From Linyphia triangularis (taxonomy: Eukaryota; Arthropoda; Arachnida; Araneae; Linyphiidae), in the NCBI GenBank assembly GCA_963978545.1, contig OZ021726.1, forward strand, positions 56,527,959-56,591,958: a stretch of DNA of 64,000 nucleotides, in the 5' to 3' direction. This document shows, one piece after another, positions 13,101 to 25,401 of the stretch. Position numbers and translations under genes: made by a program. The first letter of the stretch is position 1; each line of letters opens with the position of its first letter. The notes beneath the pieces are model-generated. The model did no database searches. It saw only the letters and a list, made by a program, of their open reading frames with translations, and was not told the origin of the DNA.

Positions 13101-14764
13101 TATTTAACCGTTAGAAAATAATTATAGGGATTATCAATAAAACCTCTTGGATACCTGAAATTAAAATACAAAATATATTGCATTTTGTATTGCTTCAAAG
13201 CCGTACCTTTACAGGGAGTTACAACAATAAAAAGAGACAGTATTAAGTAATAAAATTTAGAAGGCTGGTCTTTTAGTAATTAAATGGAGTATTAATATGA
13301 TAGTATAGTAAACTTGCAATTTTAAGTAAAATGTACTTTAAATGTACTCAAAATAGTTACTGTTATAAAGGATTTGTTGCATTAATCCTGATTTTTTTTT
13401 CGGTGAAGCTTATAAAAGTTTCAATTTTATTTACAACAGAAAGAAATGCACCATACGAAAACAATATTTCACCCAAACAGATATGACGCGCAATTTAAAG
13501 TGGTAAAACTTGATGGTTTCAATAATGGGTGTATGACATGAGCTTCAATTTAATTGGTTGCTAAAAGTTAGAAAATTTCTATTTTCATGATTGGATTCCT
13601 TAACTATTGGGGTTTTAGTTTATATAAGCATTACATGTATAAATTTATTGATTAAGCATTTATTGTTGCGCATACTGATACTGAAATTGCAAATCCTTTC
13701 ACATCAAAAAACATCAAAATACAAAATATTCAAAAATGTATTCAAAATTGAACAAAATTCGAAGAAAATACGAACCTGAATGATTAGTTTCTACAAAACA
13801 AAACGTGTAAGGGGAAATAATATACGACATGATAAAAAAATTTCACTAATCACTAACACATATTTGAAAATTCACATTTTATGAAACACTTAGTTAATAT
13901 AATAATAAAAGAAAGTAAAAAAAAAAAAAAGTGAAGAATCATAATATCAAGGACAAAGCAGCTAAACAAAATAGTTGGCAACACCCATGCGGTGACCAAA
14001 CAACGAATGTATACAAGGAGTATAAAGATAAATTATTATGCCTGTTAGAAGAAAACTTTTAAAGGTATTAGGATAAATTGTGCTGTAAATAATCAAGTAT
14101 TTCCAACTAAAATAGGAACAAAATTATTAAATATTTATTGGGAATTTATCGAGAAATATATATATCCATGGGAATGTAGGAAACAGACTTCAAACTCCCT
14201 ATTTCAATTAACTTCCACTGTTCTTGAAAGGTAAATGCAATTTTCTTCTCTTCTTTGTAATGAGCATTTAATAAGCGTTATTCATTTTTAAAAAGTTCTG
14301 CCTTACCTAAATGATACATTTTTAAGAGAGAAAGAGCAAAATATGTTTTGAAAAAACTGAATTAGTTACATGATATCTTTGAAACGGAAAACATCTTTTC
14401 CATATCTTATTATCATTTGGAGGTTATTTTATTCGAATATAAACGAATAAATATGTATATTTTATGTTTAATTGTCAGTTGAAATAAGTAATACCGTATC
14501 TTAAAACAATAAGTAACTTTTTTGGTGATTTTGAAAATGAAAATTGGAATGCTTATTTGTAAGGCAGAAAATGCGTTATGAACTGAGTATTCTTTAATGT
14601 TTCAATATATCTGTAGATGATTCATTCTTTATAAATTTGATTTCTATAAAATACTTTTACAAAATAGTTAAATGAAAAAATAACTACAACGTTTCGTATT
14701 TTAGTGAAATAAATGCTCATTGTAAAATAAATATATTCTTTGTATTTAATAGGTCTAAACGTTA

Positions 14765-14800
<36 letters not shown>

Positions 14801-15167
14801 ATTGGTTCAAACTTTTTTTAATACATAATTTTCCCACTAAAAAATTAAAATGATATTATGAAGAAGTTAAGGAAACTAAACGAAGAACTTATATGAAAAT
14901 ATAAAAAGTTGAAAACCAAGCATCCATTTCAACACGGTTAATCATTCAACATTATTTCAATACTCCATCTTGGTTTAACACAACGCTATATTTTTTGGAC
15001 ACCTCAGTATTGAAACAAGTATTGCAAGCTCAAAATCTCTAATTAAACACTTCACAAACTTTTCCAAAGTCATTTTATGTTTTAAACATTTACATTTAAA
15101 ACACGTAACTACCATTGAAAGTGGAAAAAAATTATCCAATTAATAAACGATATGGGAACAACCTTAC
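10190..15167 (-). other. Intron E18-E19 (5.0 kb)
   Basis: This is AT-rich non-coding sequence with G14 (12332-12345), a poly-A run (about 13080-13098) and a long poly-A run (about 14766-14799). A 21-codon piece near 13479-13541 (RYDAQFKVVKLDGF) faintly resembles the N-terminal DNA-binding region of pogo/Tigger transposases but is followed by stops. I see nothing else identifiable. Confidence 0.75.
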
Positions 15168-15251
15168 CTTTTGAGTGTTACTAGCGTTCCTGTTAGCTTC
15201 TTGCACCGTCTAAGAGCGTTTTCCAGACGCTCCGGTTCATCCTTTAGGAAT
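15168..15251 (-). CDS. SRCIN1/KIAA1217-like: Exon E18: end of the coiled-coil block
   Basis: This 84-bp exon has acceptor gattgaattttag and donor AAAAG|gtaaggt. It enters after two codon bases (K split AA|A) and leaves in phase 2. It encodes FLKDEPERLENALRRC then KKLTGTLVTLK. The FLK(D/E)EPxxLxxLLRR pattern is a family hallmark just before the disordered C-terminal half. An internal AG (taaag) lies ten bases into the exon but would give the wrong phase. Confidence 0.94.
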
Positions 15252-17644
15252 CTAAAATTCAATCACACACGAAATTCATGTTTCTCTAGTCGTTTTATGA
15301 GAGATTAAAGTGTCAGGAAAATCAATGTAATGAGAAAAAAAAAAAAAAAAGCACGCGCAAAATTCATAAGATATGTATGCATTACTAACTGAATACCATG
15401 CTTGGAAATTTTACCATGTTCTTTTCAGTAATCAAAAGACATTGAAACAAGTTTAATCTACTTTTCATGACTAATTACTGATTAATCCATGTCTTGATAT
15501 ATACTTCTATACATTGCTTACTTAGCTATGATTAATCTTGTTGACATTGATATTAAATTTCAGAGCTGCGACTGCATTGAAAGTGGGACATTGATATATT
15601 CCCCGTCTGAAATGTTTCACCCTTTAAAATGAGTTAATTGAGATATGACTAGGTTACTTTTTCTTGTTCTAGTGACATTGAACTATATTTCAGAATTGGG
15701 ACTTTATGAGTAATGGGAGAATTAGTGACAAGTTAGTAAAGTATTTGGCTTTTATTTATTATTTTTTTATTATTATATTATTTTGTAAAATATGTAAGAT
15801 CTTAAAATTTAGACCCATCTTTTTCATTAACTTGCTAACATAGTATTTGTATAAGTCTATCAACATTAGGTCTATTAACATGTGCCTTGTAAAATTATTT
15901 TTGTAAAAGCATTTTGTGTTTCGGTAACTGCATATATCTCCCAATCTGATTTCTCTTAGTCTTTCATACACAAATTTTTCATAACATGATATCTATATCA
16001 GCATAAATAGTAATACATTAGAAGATAAATGTTTACCTTAAACAAGAAAAATAATGAAGAAGTAGCTGATCAGCTTAATATAAAACACCAGAATCTAATT
16101 TTAACTCATGCAGCTCTAAGGGACAAACGTAATCAAAACTAGGTGTGTTGATCATCTCACCATTTTCAATTACACCAATTATATTTGCCATGAATTAGGG
16201 AAATTTACCGTTTTCATATTTTCATTAATTAAAAAAAATGCCCAGTTAGCGATGTTTTTGATAATAATTATTACAAAAAAAAAAAAAAAAAATACATACA
16301 CCCTCCTAAACGGCGATATGTTTTGCGATAAATATTACATTATCCGTTCTTGTAAATGAAATTAAGAAGAAACAGTCATTGAAGGGTGATGCCCAAGGGA
16401 AGAGAACTATTTTTTTTTTACTCCGCTATCCTATTTTCACATGAATTTTCGAGTTTAGGTTCTGACAGGTTCTTTATATGCATTATTTGGACCAAACCCT
16501 TAATGGGAAGACATATTGCCACTACCAAGATGTAAACAAAATTCAGCATGTTAGGTCATTCTGTTCGGGAATTTTGCTGACCACAGACACACAGAAATTT
16601 TTTCTAGACGACTTTTGTGAATTCAGGATGTTCCAAAACGTAGCGGGGAAAAGGGGGGAAAAAAAGGGGGGGGGGGAGGGAATCGATTTTTTACCGAATC
16701 TAGTTATTTCATTTACCTATGTTAACATATGGGTAATTAAAAGTAATATTCCCATATGATACTTTCCATAACTCTCTTTTTTCTTTCCTTTTTTTTTGCA
16801 CAATTAATATTTCGATAACCCTTGTGTAAAAAAAGGAGTTAATAATTTTGACTGCCATTGTTTCAGTAACCAAAACCACGGTTTTGACCATAAAGGAATG
16901 TAAATGTTCATTTCATCAACCTGCACATTGCTTTACATCTAAGAATAGATTTACGTGTGGCGAACACCGTCAGGATCTTATAAACACGATTGAATCTACT
17001 GTAGAGCCTTTTGAAGAAAAGCAGGAATTTCACTAAGAAGAATAGTGTAACATATCACTTACAAACACGCAGGACTTGTATGCATACATTCTTAAAGGAT
17101 TCAATTAGTTTTTGTAGACATAGAAACTGCTACAACATGTTAACTACTTATAATTTCCCCACGTATTCCCACATTTCTGTCTATCTTCAACATTTTGGCT
17201 AAAACAAACGTCATTAATAATCTTACAGAGTCAATTAATATGATAAATAGAACCTTGGGACAAGCCGGTATGCCCATTTGTAGTCTTGACTGAGAATACA
17301 GAACACAAGTTGATTTCAGTCGGAACTTTCAATAGAGTTTTGGTAAGTTTTCTAGTCTCGTACTTACCCACAATTTGATTTGTAGGATCTACAGTAGATT
17401 TTTTGTTGTAAATTTTTGTAGGTTTTCCGATTTTAATTTTTTTCTTATTTTATTTGTAGAACCAGTCCTATGATTGTTTTTCGTTTTATCTTTCAGAGCT
17501 ACAATTCCATGGATAGAGCCTTTTATGAACATGATTAATAGAATATTGTGGGTTAATTAAAAAGTTTATATTTCACCGTACAATTTGTATTAGTTTATTA
17601 TGATTTAAGTTGACTGTGATTTAATAAAAAAAAAAACGTCTTAC
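15252..17644 (-). other. Intron E17-E18 (2.4 kb)
   Basis: This is AT-rich sequence with poly-A (15335-15351 and about 16275-16292) and a purine-only G/A stretch (about 16645-16680). Open frames at 16478-16759 and 16848-17202 have no recognisable motif. No mobile element is identified. Confidence 0.75.
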
Positions 17645-17720
17645 TTTTCTTCTCGGACGACAACTTCCATTTCTACTGCCATGATGGTCTTCAAACTTTC
17701 TTGCAAGGCAGGGAACCGAG
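17645..17720 (-). CDS. SRCIN1/KIAA1217-like: Small exon E17: coiled-coil block
   Basis: This 76-bp exon has acceptor aatttcatag and donor GAAAA|gtaagac. It enters after one codon base and leaves in phase 2. Joined to E16 it gives AELK-ARFPALQESLKTIM then AVEMEVVREEK, and with E18 FLKDEPERLE. This reproduces the order in KIAA1217, where a (G/A)xFPxLQ segment precedes ExEAVxFLKEEP. It was found by looking for the piece needed to bridge the otherwise incompatible phases of E16 and E18; both phases then fit exactly. Confidence 0.93.
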
Positions 17721-17959
17721 CTATGAAATTAAAAATGCGACTTGCAGTTCAAGCTAAATTTATTCATGATGGAACAATTAATAATTACGTTAAATCGTTA
17801 CGTTGTAATATCCTAAATAAAGTTACAAATGAAGATAATTACAAAATTCCGATTTATATATTTATTTTCTGTCACGCATGTGAATGAGCAGGAGTCTATG
17901 TTAAAATGCTGCAGCCTACTTAGCCTATTTAGAAATACGGCCCTGCATACCAGGTATCT

Positions 17960-18545
17960 CGGTCGCAGATGCTCTGAGTGGATGTGACATCACAGCTTGC
18001 CTTTTTGATGTAGGGAAATATAAAATAGCAAAGGTATTAAAAAAGGGCAATTCTCCTTCATTAATTGGAGATAAAACAGCAAGCATTGAAAGATGTAAAC
18101 ACACAAGCATCAATTTTCATGAACATCTGTTACGGTTATACAAAACGTTTGACAGTTTCTGAAGCACGAATAAGAGCCTTGTCTACTAAAATGGGAAGAA
18201 ATGGCTCTTCGCAACCTCCAAGATTCTGCTCAGTGCCATCAACTAATGAAACTTTTCTGCAAAATGCCAAACGAGCGCACCTACAAACTACCATTTAGAA
18301 GAACGCTTTGGATGCAGCTCCTGCATTAGATCCTGAAGAATTTGGCTACTACAGAGACAGTATCTCTAATGTATTCTTGCCATTGGTGTCCCAGATACTG
18401 TGGAATTAGCTCAAAGGGAGATCTTGAAGTTAATTAAATGTTCGTGGGATAGTGAAACACCATGTTGTACAAAAAGGTGTGGTTGCGTGAACACAGGCTT
18501 GTCATGTACAATGTTTTGTGTGTTTTTCAAAACAGTTGTTTGAAT
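17960..18545 (+). pseudogene. Decayed fragment of a repetitive arthropod CXC/tesmin-like Cys-rich protein family
   Basis: Joined reading in several frames shows ADALSGCDITACLFDVG, then LLRLYKTF, then AKRAHLQTTI followed by a stop where the family has Trp, KNALDAAPALDPEEFGYY, and finally LIKCSWDSETPCCTKRC with GCVNTGLSCTMFC. This order (GCD-T, LY, AxWxxxL, then a tail like CxC...CxCxxxGLxCTxxC) is that of a widespread arthropod family known to me from repetitive copies. Stops at several points and at least two frameshifts show it is dead. One expected Cys of the first CxC pair is Trp. It lies in an intron, opposite in strand to the host gene. Confidence 0.65.
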
Positions 18546-20618
18546 AAACATACCTAATTGCAAGAAGATGAGGACGATGAGCAAATAGATTGTTTTAGAT
18601 TTCAATTGACTTAATTTAGCGAACCTGAAAATCTAACTGAACTATAGTAGTTTTCTTGTGAATGTAAGTCTAAAAAACTTTAATTTTTTTTTTTTTTAAA
18701 TTAACGACTTGTATAAATCAATGTATGTTTTAAAAATAATTTGACAATATGTGTGTTACGATATAAATTTAAAAGTAAAGCAAATTGATAAATTCTTTTT
18801 TTATAGCGAATTTCCTATAAATTTACTAAAACTTCATATGCAAGATTGCGGTCTTCACTAAATTAAATTTTGAACACATAAAAACAAACTAGTTTGAGAT
18901 GTGTTCATAATTCGATGAAAACTTAGCTATAAATTTACGAAAAACACATTTTTCGGTAAAAAAAATACAAATTTTTGAGGAAACAAAGTAGTTAATAAAT
19001 GGATGGCCGCCATCTGGAATTCTGAGAGTTGCCCAAAGGTATTTCATGAATACCCGTCATTTTATGTATCTACATAACCAAAAGATCAAATAACAACAAT
19101 AAATAAAAAAAAAATAAAAAAATACTCATTAGCTCAAAAATGGGTTTCATGAAAAATCCCTATTTGGCGGCCGGACTATTAATTATTTATTTTTCTGTTT
19201 AACGTTCGTCAAAAACGTTTTTCATAGACTTTTGTTTCAACCTGCAGCAACTTATATTATTAAATACTATGATTTAAGATAAATAAAACTATTTTTTTGT
19301 CAGGAAGTTGTCAAAAATACTAATTTTATCTTTAAACTCGTAAATGAACTGACTTGGACGCTCTCATTTTTTTTGTGTTTCAAGATAATTTTATAACTCT
19401 AATAAATAAAAGGTTAAAAGCACAAAAATATTGGAACGAAATTAGTGATGGACCTCTTGTGTCAGATGATTGATATTTGTCATCGGCATTTTTATTAGTT
19501 TTTTTACTTTTGATTCACAATTAAAAATCAACTTGAGCTGGGATATCTTATGGAATTATTATATTTTTCATTCGTCCGAATCCGCTCTTGGTATATTTTT
19601 ATTTAAGTGTTGTGCTCTGTTAAGAAACATAGGCCTACGAAACATCGCCTATGCGATTTTTTCATCGCATTCTGGTGGCAGATAGTGTCAAATCATACAG
19701 AAAGATATAATATTTTTTAAAAAAATATTTCCTCTCGTATCAGAGTAAAAACGATTGTAAAATGGAAAAGAATATTATCACATGGAATATTCCCTTTTAT
19801 GAAGATAACTGAACCAAACAATAAGTTTGATTGATCATTCTTCAAATACGGATAAATTGATTCATTAACCTATTTGTGTATAACAAAACTTGCATATTTT
19901 ACCTTTTATATCTAGAAATATAGACGTATGTACTTTTTGAAAAACATAAATATGCAACCATAGCTCGACTCATATTATTTATGTAAGCACTGAGAGATTA
20001 TTCTATTTGTGAAATATCTATATTAATCTCCTTCGGACGTAATATGTTAACCGTCGAGCTTGATAACACAATAATGAAGATCATTTATATAATTTCCAAG
20101 TGATGAACTCCATTATAAGGAGTGCAAATAACAAAACAAAGTTTCTACAAAAAATACCCCATATATTTCATATGCAACTAGTAGGTGGGGTAATAAAATC
20201 ACATAGCCTCTCGAATCATTTGTTGTAACTCTCAGATTTGTATTATGACATGAGCGTCTGGTGACAAAACTCTTCAGAATTGATATATGACTCCAACAAG
20301 GATAGGGATCAGCATAAATTGCATATTAAAATGTTTAATAATTAATTTTTTGTCTTTTATAATTGTATTGTGATTCCTTCTGCCTCAAAAAAAAGATAAG
20401 CAACGGTCTTCTCTTTAGTGATAAGATCTATAAGGTAGTAATTAATTACGAAATACTTCATCATATGCGCAAGATTGAAGGTGAAGACTAATGCTAGGAA
20501 TGAGTCGCTTGAATTCAATCCTATATTTGAGGCATCTCAAAAAAAAAAGAAGAAAAAAAAGGCAATGGTACGCATTAGTTAGTCAACAGATCAAATCTTT
20601 TTTTTAAAACTGGGTGAT

Positions 20619-20632
20619 TCAGACAAGGAGGG
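20619..20632. repeat. SINE target-site duplication, left copy
   Basis: TCAGACAAGGAGGG, identical to 20813-20826. Confidence 0.92.
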
Positions 20633-20812
20633 TTGGTTGGTTGTTTTCAGATTATCTGGGGCCGTCAGCAACACGAGGGCTATAAAGCGCCGAAACATTC
20701 GTCATTAGACAAGCCAACATACATTTACAAACACCCATGCCAACACGGGACTCGAACCCCCAACCTCGCGGTCTAGAAGCCAGCACGCTAACCACTATAC
20801 CGTTTGGTCGGC
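20633..20812 (-). mobile_element. tRNA-derived SINE with perfect 14-bp target-site duplication
   Basis: Read on the minus strand, the element starts GCCGACCAAACGG and has a pol III A box TAGTGGTTAGCGTGC (20783-20797) and B box GGGTTCGAGTCCC (20747-20759). A non-tRNA body follows and it ends in an AACCAACCAACC-type tail at 20633. The flanks TCAGACAAGGAGGG at 20619-20632 and 20813-20826 are identical, marking the insertion. No intact tRNA anticodon arm is evident and there is a long tail, so this is a retroposon rather than a tRNA gene. Confidence 0.92.
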
Positions 20813-20826
20813 TCAGACAAGGAGGG
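20813..20826. repeat. SINE target-site duplication, right copy
   Basis: TCAGACAAGGAGGG, identical to 20619-20632. It ends 22 bp from the exon E16 boundary. Confidence 0.92.
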
Positions 20827-20848
20827 AATGTAATAAGTTCATATTTAC

Positions 20849-20979
20849 CTTTGAGCTCCGCTACCGCCTTGCTCGCTCTGCTGAGGACCAGCGCCATTCC
20901 TTCGACATCCCCGAGGTTCACTCGGCATTTCCGATTGATGACGCTACCCCTCAGATCTTCCACCTGACTCTCCAGCTCA
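20849..20979 (-). CDS. SRCIN1/KIAA1217-like: Exon E16: conserved core of the coiled-coil block
   Basis: This 131-bp exon has acceptor gaaattttgcag and donor CAAAG|gtaaat. Its first base completes a Leu codon. It encodes ELESQVEDLRGSVINRKC, then RVNLGDVEGMALVLSRAS and KAVAELK. The VEDLR and DVEGMALVL stretches are strongly conserved in the SKT/SRCIN1 family. It leaves in phase 1. A tRNA-derived SINE with its target-site duplication ends only 22 bp past the donor, unusually close to a splice signal. Confidence 0.97.
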
Positions 20980-22531
20980 CTGCAAAATTTCACAAAGTGC
21001 CATTCTAATACATAACTATACAGTTATCCTCACCTTAACACCACTTCGAAGTTACTGTCACATCAATGGACAACCGAACAATTGTTGTTTCAAATTTAGG
21101 AAATATTTTTAAAGTATAAAAAAAGTATAATTTGATGACTGATACTCTTTCTGAACACTTATGAATCACTCGCTGTTAAAAGGGAAAATCTGACAGATTC
21201 AAAATTTTATCGGAAAAGGAAAAAACTTTAAAGCTTCTAATAGGGACCAAAAATAAAGGGAAGCTTTATAAGGATACCATAACCCTAATAAAGGACATAG
21301 AAATATGTTTTCAAATTTATCGATGCCTCCACCTTAGTCATTATACAAAAGAAAAAGGGGAATTTCAGGAAAAATCCAAAAGTCCGTGATTCGTATGGTA
21401 AGGAATTCGTCATGTAATAACGAATTTCCATATGTTACAGTAATGTGACTTTGGGATTGGTTGACTTTATTGTAATTTTCATGGTACAAGAGATATTCGA
21501 AGGTAATGCTGCGCCAAAACAGCGTTATGCCATGATTAAAAATTGCATGGTTTCCAAAAGATTTTCAGGGGAAACTGTCTTACATGTACACCTTAATAGT
21601 AAAAAATCCCCTCTGAAAATTCTCACAAGGGAGCTCGACTATGTGGACAAGGAATTATATATGATAATTACAGTCGCCTCTACTTGTTTTTCAATTTTAG
21701 ATTAGAGATTCAATGGGGACCTTTCAAAGACATTTTGAATGGTCACTGTAAATATTTGATTAACAATTTAATTGGTGGCACAAGCAAACTGGAATTCAGT
21801 TACCTTAAAAACACAAATATTTAAACCCAATTTTGCGAATGATCATCACAAGAAATTGTTTTTGAAAAAATTCTTTGAAGAATGAAAGCAAGAGTGACCT
21901 GGACTCAGATGGAATGGCTAATTTTACCATTACTACAACTTATTTACCATTATTACGTAACTTATAAGAGTTTAAAAATGTTAATTTAGTTTAAAATCAA
22001 GCACAGAGAAGCCTTGCAAATGTCTAAATGGAAACCATATTGTTCACCGTCCCCCCCCCCCCCCCAGGATTGTAAAACAGCAATGAGGATGATTTTTCAC
22101 CTTGCTTGCCTTAAGTAAGTCCTTTGTTACCACTTTAACTTTTAAGAAACCAAATATATAATTACATTTAAAATGTTTTGTTAGACAAAATAAATTCTTA
22201 CTCCATTTTAGATATCAATATAATACATAGAAAATATCTCATTTTTAATTCTTAAATATTTTGGAAAAATATTTTGAAGAATGTATAAGTCAAATCATGA
22301 AATCCCATCGAAAGAAAAGAACTATATTTCTATTTTAAGCTATTTTTTATTTCAAACATTGTAGAGGGTGTTTAAAATTTTGTAGCTAAAAAACTCAAAC
22401 AAAGTAATTTGAATAAAGTTATAGGTAAGTATCAAAAGTTAGATTACGCTTTTTCTCAAGTTCTATTTCACAATATCGAGCAAGAAAATGTGTTAAGTTG
22501 ATAGTAAAATACAAACAAATGGTTTACTTAC
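20980..22531 (-). other. Intron E15-E16 (1.6 kb)
   Basis: This is AT-rich sequence with a C15 tract at 22051-22065. The 86-codon plus-strand open frame at 21445-21705 has no recognisable motif and is not called a gene. I see nothing else. Confidence 0.75.
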
Positions 22532-22647
22532 AGGAGATCTCTCTCCAAATGGTTGACGTCCTGCCGATACAGCTCTTCCTCTCTGGACACTTTCAGCCTT
22601 TCAGCACACACGTGCTCCTCTCCCATCTGTGCCGCTGCCAGCATAGT
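22532..22647 (-). CDS. SRCIN1/KIAA1217-like: Exon E15: coiled-coil block, second segment
   Basis: This 116-bp exon has acceptor gattttgtag and donor CTCCT|gtaagta. It enters in phase 0 and leaves in phase 2. It encodes TMLAAAQMGEEHVCAERL then KVSREEELYRQDVNHLERDL. It is highly charged helical sequence, matching by position the RVLVEQERQKYLHEEE-type helix of vertebrate relatives. The 5.6-kb intron on its 5' side holds the largest nest of mobile elements in the window. Frame and similarity make it secure. Confidence 0.95.
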
Positions 22648-25100
22648 CTACAAAATCAAAAACACCTTCTCTTTAATATAATGGTTTAAATCATCCTTTT
22701 AATTAACAAGTTAATTTTATTGCATGCCATTGGAGGGATTATTAAAAAGCATTTGAAGCTGCTTCGTGGATTATATTAGCTCAAACGTAGCAAGCTATAA
22801 TTTTCAATTTCATAAAAGAGCATAATCGATAATCTTTCTTTTTATTGAAAGGAACAGTAACGCTTAATTTGCATCAAAATGGGCATTTATCTGTACTTTG
22901 AAGCTAGGACAAGCGATTTCAATTAATTTAGATTTGAGACGCAAGGCAAATTAAAATGTGAACGTCAGTTGAGTTAAATGCTAAATAATATACCAGATAT
23001 TAAATCCCTTGAGAATTTTAATTTCAAATATTCAGGAATTCAAATACCTTTATGCAAATCGTAGGAAATCAAAAAATTTCTGCTTTTTGCTACAGAGGGT
23101 CAGAAGGTTTATAGGAGTGTCAGGGCTGTCGCTAAGAATTTTGGTTGGGGGGGCGTAGACATCCTTTTGCCGACTGAATTCAAGGCATGTCCGGTGTAAA
23201 TGTAGAAAATATAAATTAAGGTACTAATAAATTGTTAACTAATTTTTATTAATGTAAAATTAACGTATAAATAATTTTTAATTAATATATGAATAATTAA
23301 TGCATAATTAATTATTAATTAATGTAAAACTAATTGTTAATACATTTTTTTTATTTAATTGTGAATTGTTTGATTTAATGTGAAATTCATTTTATTTGAA
23401 ATTCATTTTAAATTACCGTTGAAACAATTTTTAATATTTTATGGCATTTTATTAATACGTACTTAATATCAAATTTTAAGTAAATTCCCATCACATTATT
23501 GTTAAAGTTCCTTCAAATTCATTTAATTTTTCATTTCTTTTTAGTAAATTAACCTTTCCTCTCCAAACAAAGGAGATTATTTTTGGAAGCGTTTTTATTT
23601 GGGGGTGGGGGGGGGGAGACATTTATACCTTGCAGATAGATAGAATTTCCCCCCACAATCTTAAACCAATTAATTAAACCGAGAAGTACAAGTGCTTCAT
23701 TTCGATGCAACTTTTTTTTAAATTTTCAAATTGCAGTTTCGAAAAAAAAATAATGAAACGTGTAAAAGTGGTTGGAAAATAGCATTTTAAAATGGAATTA
23801 AATAGATGAAAATTATTGATCAAATTGGTGACTTTTGTATAATGAATTGTATAAAGGTTGATCAAAAAGCAAATTCTGGAAAAATTCTTCTTTTTAAAAT
23901 TCTAGCGGACTGTTGTACTACTGAAAATTTCCTTCGCGAAGCACTGCAATTTTTATAATGGATACAATGTCAGGGACATAAGAAACATGCACTTGCACTC
24001 CTTCGCCTCTGGGTTTCACAAAATAAAGTAACGTGGAAAATAAAGTGGTAAAATTTAGAAGAAAAAAATATCCATGGATATTAATTCATCAATTTGAACA
24101 GAACATTAATGAACAATTATTAACTAACATCCAATTAGGAAATCCAATTCCCATCTTCGAAAAATCAAGGATTAAACAAAAACTTTGGTCTCCTTAGATC
24201 TCCCTGCAAATAATCATATAGGCGTTCATGGACACTATAATTGTATTGCAAAAGACAATTATTATTAAAAACGATTTGTTAATTATTTAATTTTTAAATA
24301 CTTTTTAACACATTTTCCTAACTAAAAAAGAAAAGATTTTGATTTTTCTTGAAACGTGTGTTAATAGTAAAACTTAATTTTTTTGTAACAATTCAATCCA
24401 GGAACCTATTTCTTAAAAGTAGTTACTTCGAGTATATATTTTTATCAAAACTGCTAGATTTAATTTAATGATTTGTTTGTGGTTTTTCACTGATGTTGTA
24501 TTTTTTTTTCAGCAATAATTTCTGTAAATATTACTCATTTTTTGAACAATAATCATTTGTTCAAGAAGGAAAGTATACTTGAAAATGCTAGTTTTTTTTT
24601 TTTCAAAGCGGGATTAAAAATTAAATGGATTACTTTAGCATTAAACCAAACTATAATATTTATGTGCAAAAAGGTAAGTAATTCGCAACTAATTGAACTT
24701 CGAATTTAGTGCCAAAATACTATATTAAAAAGCACGCCATAATTTTTAGCACAACATACCAAACTATGTAATGAATAATACGTGTGGTTTTTTTTTGGGA
24801 AAAGTGTGTGGGGGGGGGGGGGGAGGTATTCAAATCTACAGTGTTAATCCGATCTTGAGGAAGAACAAGTTGCACATTTGATCTTCCTTCAAAGCAAGAG
24901 AAACATCACTGTCAACATGAAATTTCCAAAAATTCACCCCCGTTTCCCTTACCCACATGTAATGGTTATGATCCTAATTTGAGACTTATTGATCGAATTT
25001 GAAATATTTTTAAAGGTATTTAGACTAAAAAATCTGAGTTTATCTGAAAGACATTTTTTCCCCGATGTTTCGAATATTAAAGTGGTGAAATCCAGGATAG

Positions 25101-25164
25101 GTTGGTTGGCTGTTTTTCAAATTTATTAGGCGCAAAGGCAACACAAAGGCCAAACTGCGTCAGA
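25101..25164 (-). mobile_element. 5'-truncated SINE tail, same family as 20633-20812
   Basis: The plus strand reads GGTTGGTTGGCTG, then a stretch matching the tail of the SINE at 20633 (GCAACACAAAGGC aligns with GCAACACGAGGGC). Flanks AATCCAGGATAG (25089-25100) and AATCGAGGATAG (25165-25176) differ at one of twelve bases, an aged target-site duplication. The tRNA part is missing. Confidence 0.7.
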
Positions 25165-25401
25165 AATCGAGGATAGGAGGGAAAGGATACTCACAATTTG
25201 CAATACACTGAACCTGGTTGTATTGGACAATGTCGGTCCACAGCTATTTGAGCACGGGGAACATTAAGGATTTTAGATAGTATTATAATAAACCTTTCAA
25301 CACATTTCCAAAGATTATTTTGTTAGAATAAATTCGATATCGCCTTCCAGTTTACAAGTGGCATGCATTATTTTGGGAATGCATTTTCAATATATGAAGT
25401 A

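Larger units (their letters stand above)
17721..20848 (-). other. Intron E16-E17 (3.1 kb)
   Basis: It contains a decayed CXC-type gene fragment on the plus strand (17960-18545) and a SINE next to the E16 donor (20633-20812). The rest, 18550-20600, is AT-rich with poly-T and poly-A runs and no recognisable feature. Confidence 0.8.

Noticed and set aside
20741..20812. Possible tRNA gene
   Set aside because: Pol III boxes are present, but there is a long non-tRNA body, a tail and target-site duplications, so it is a SINE.
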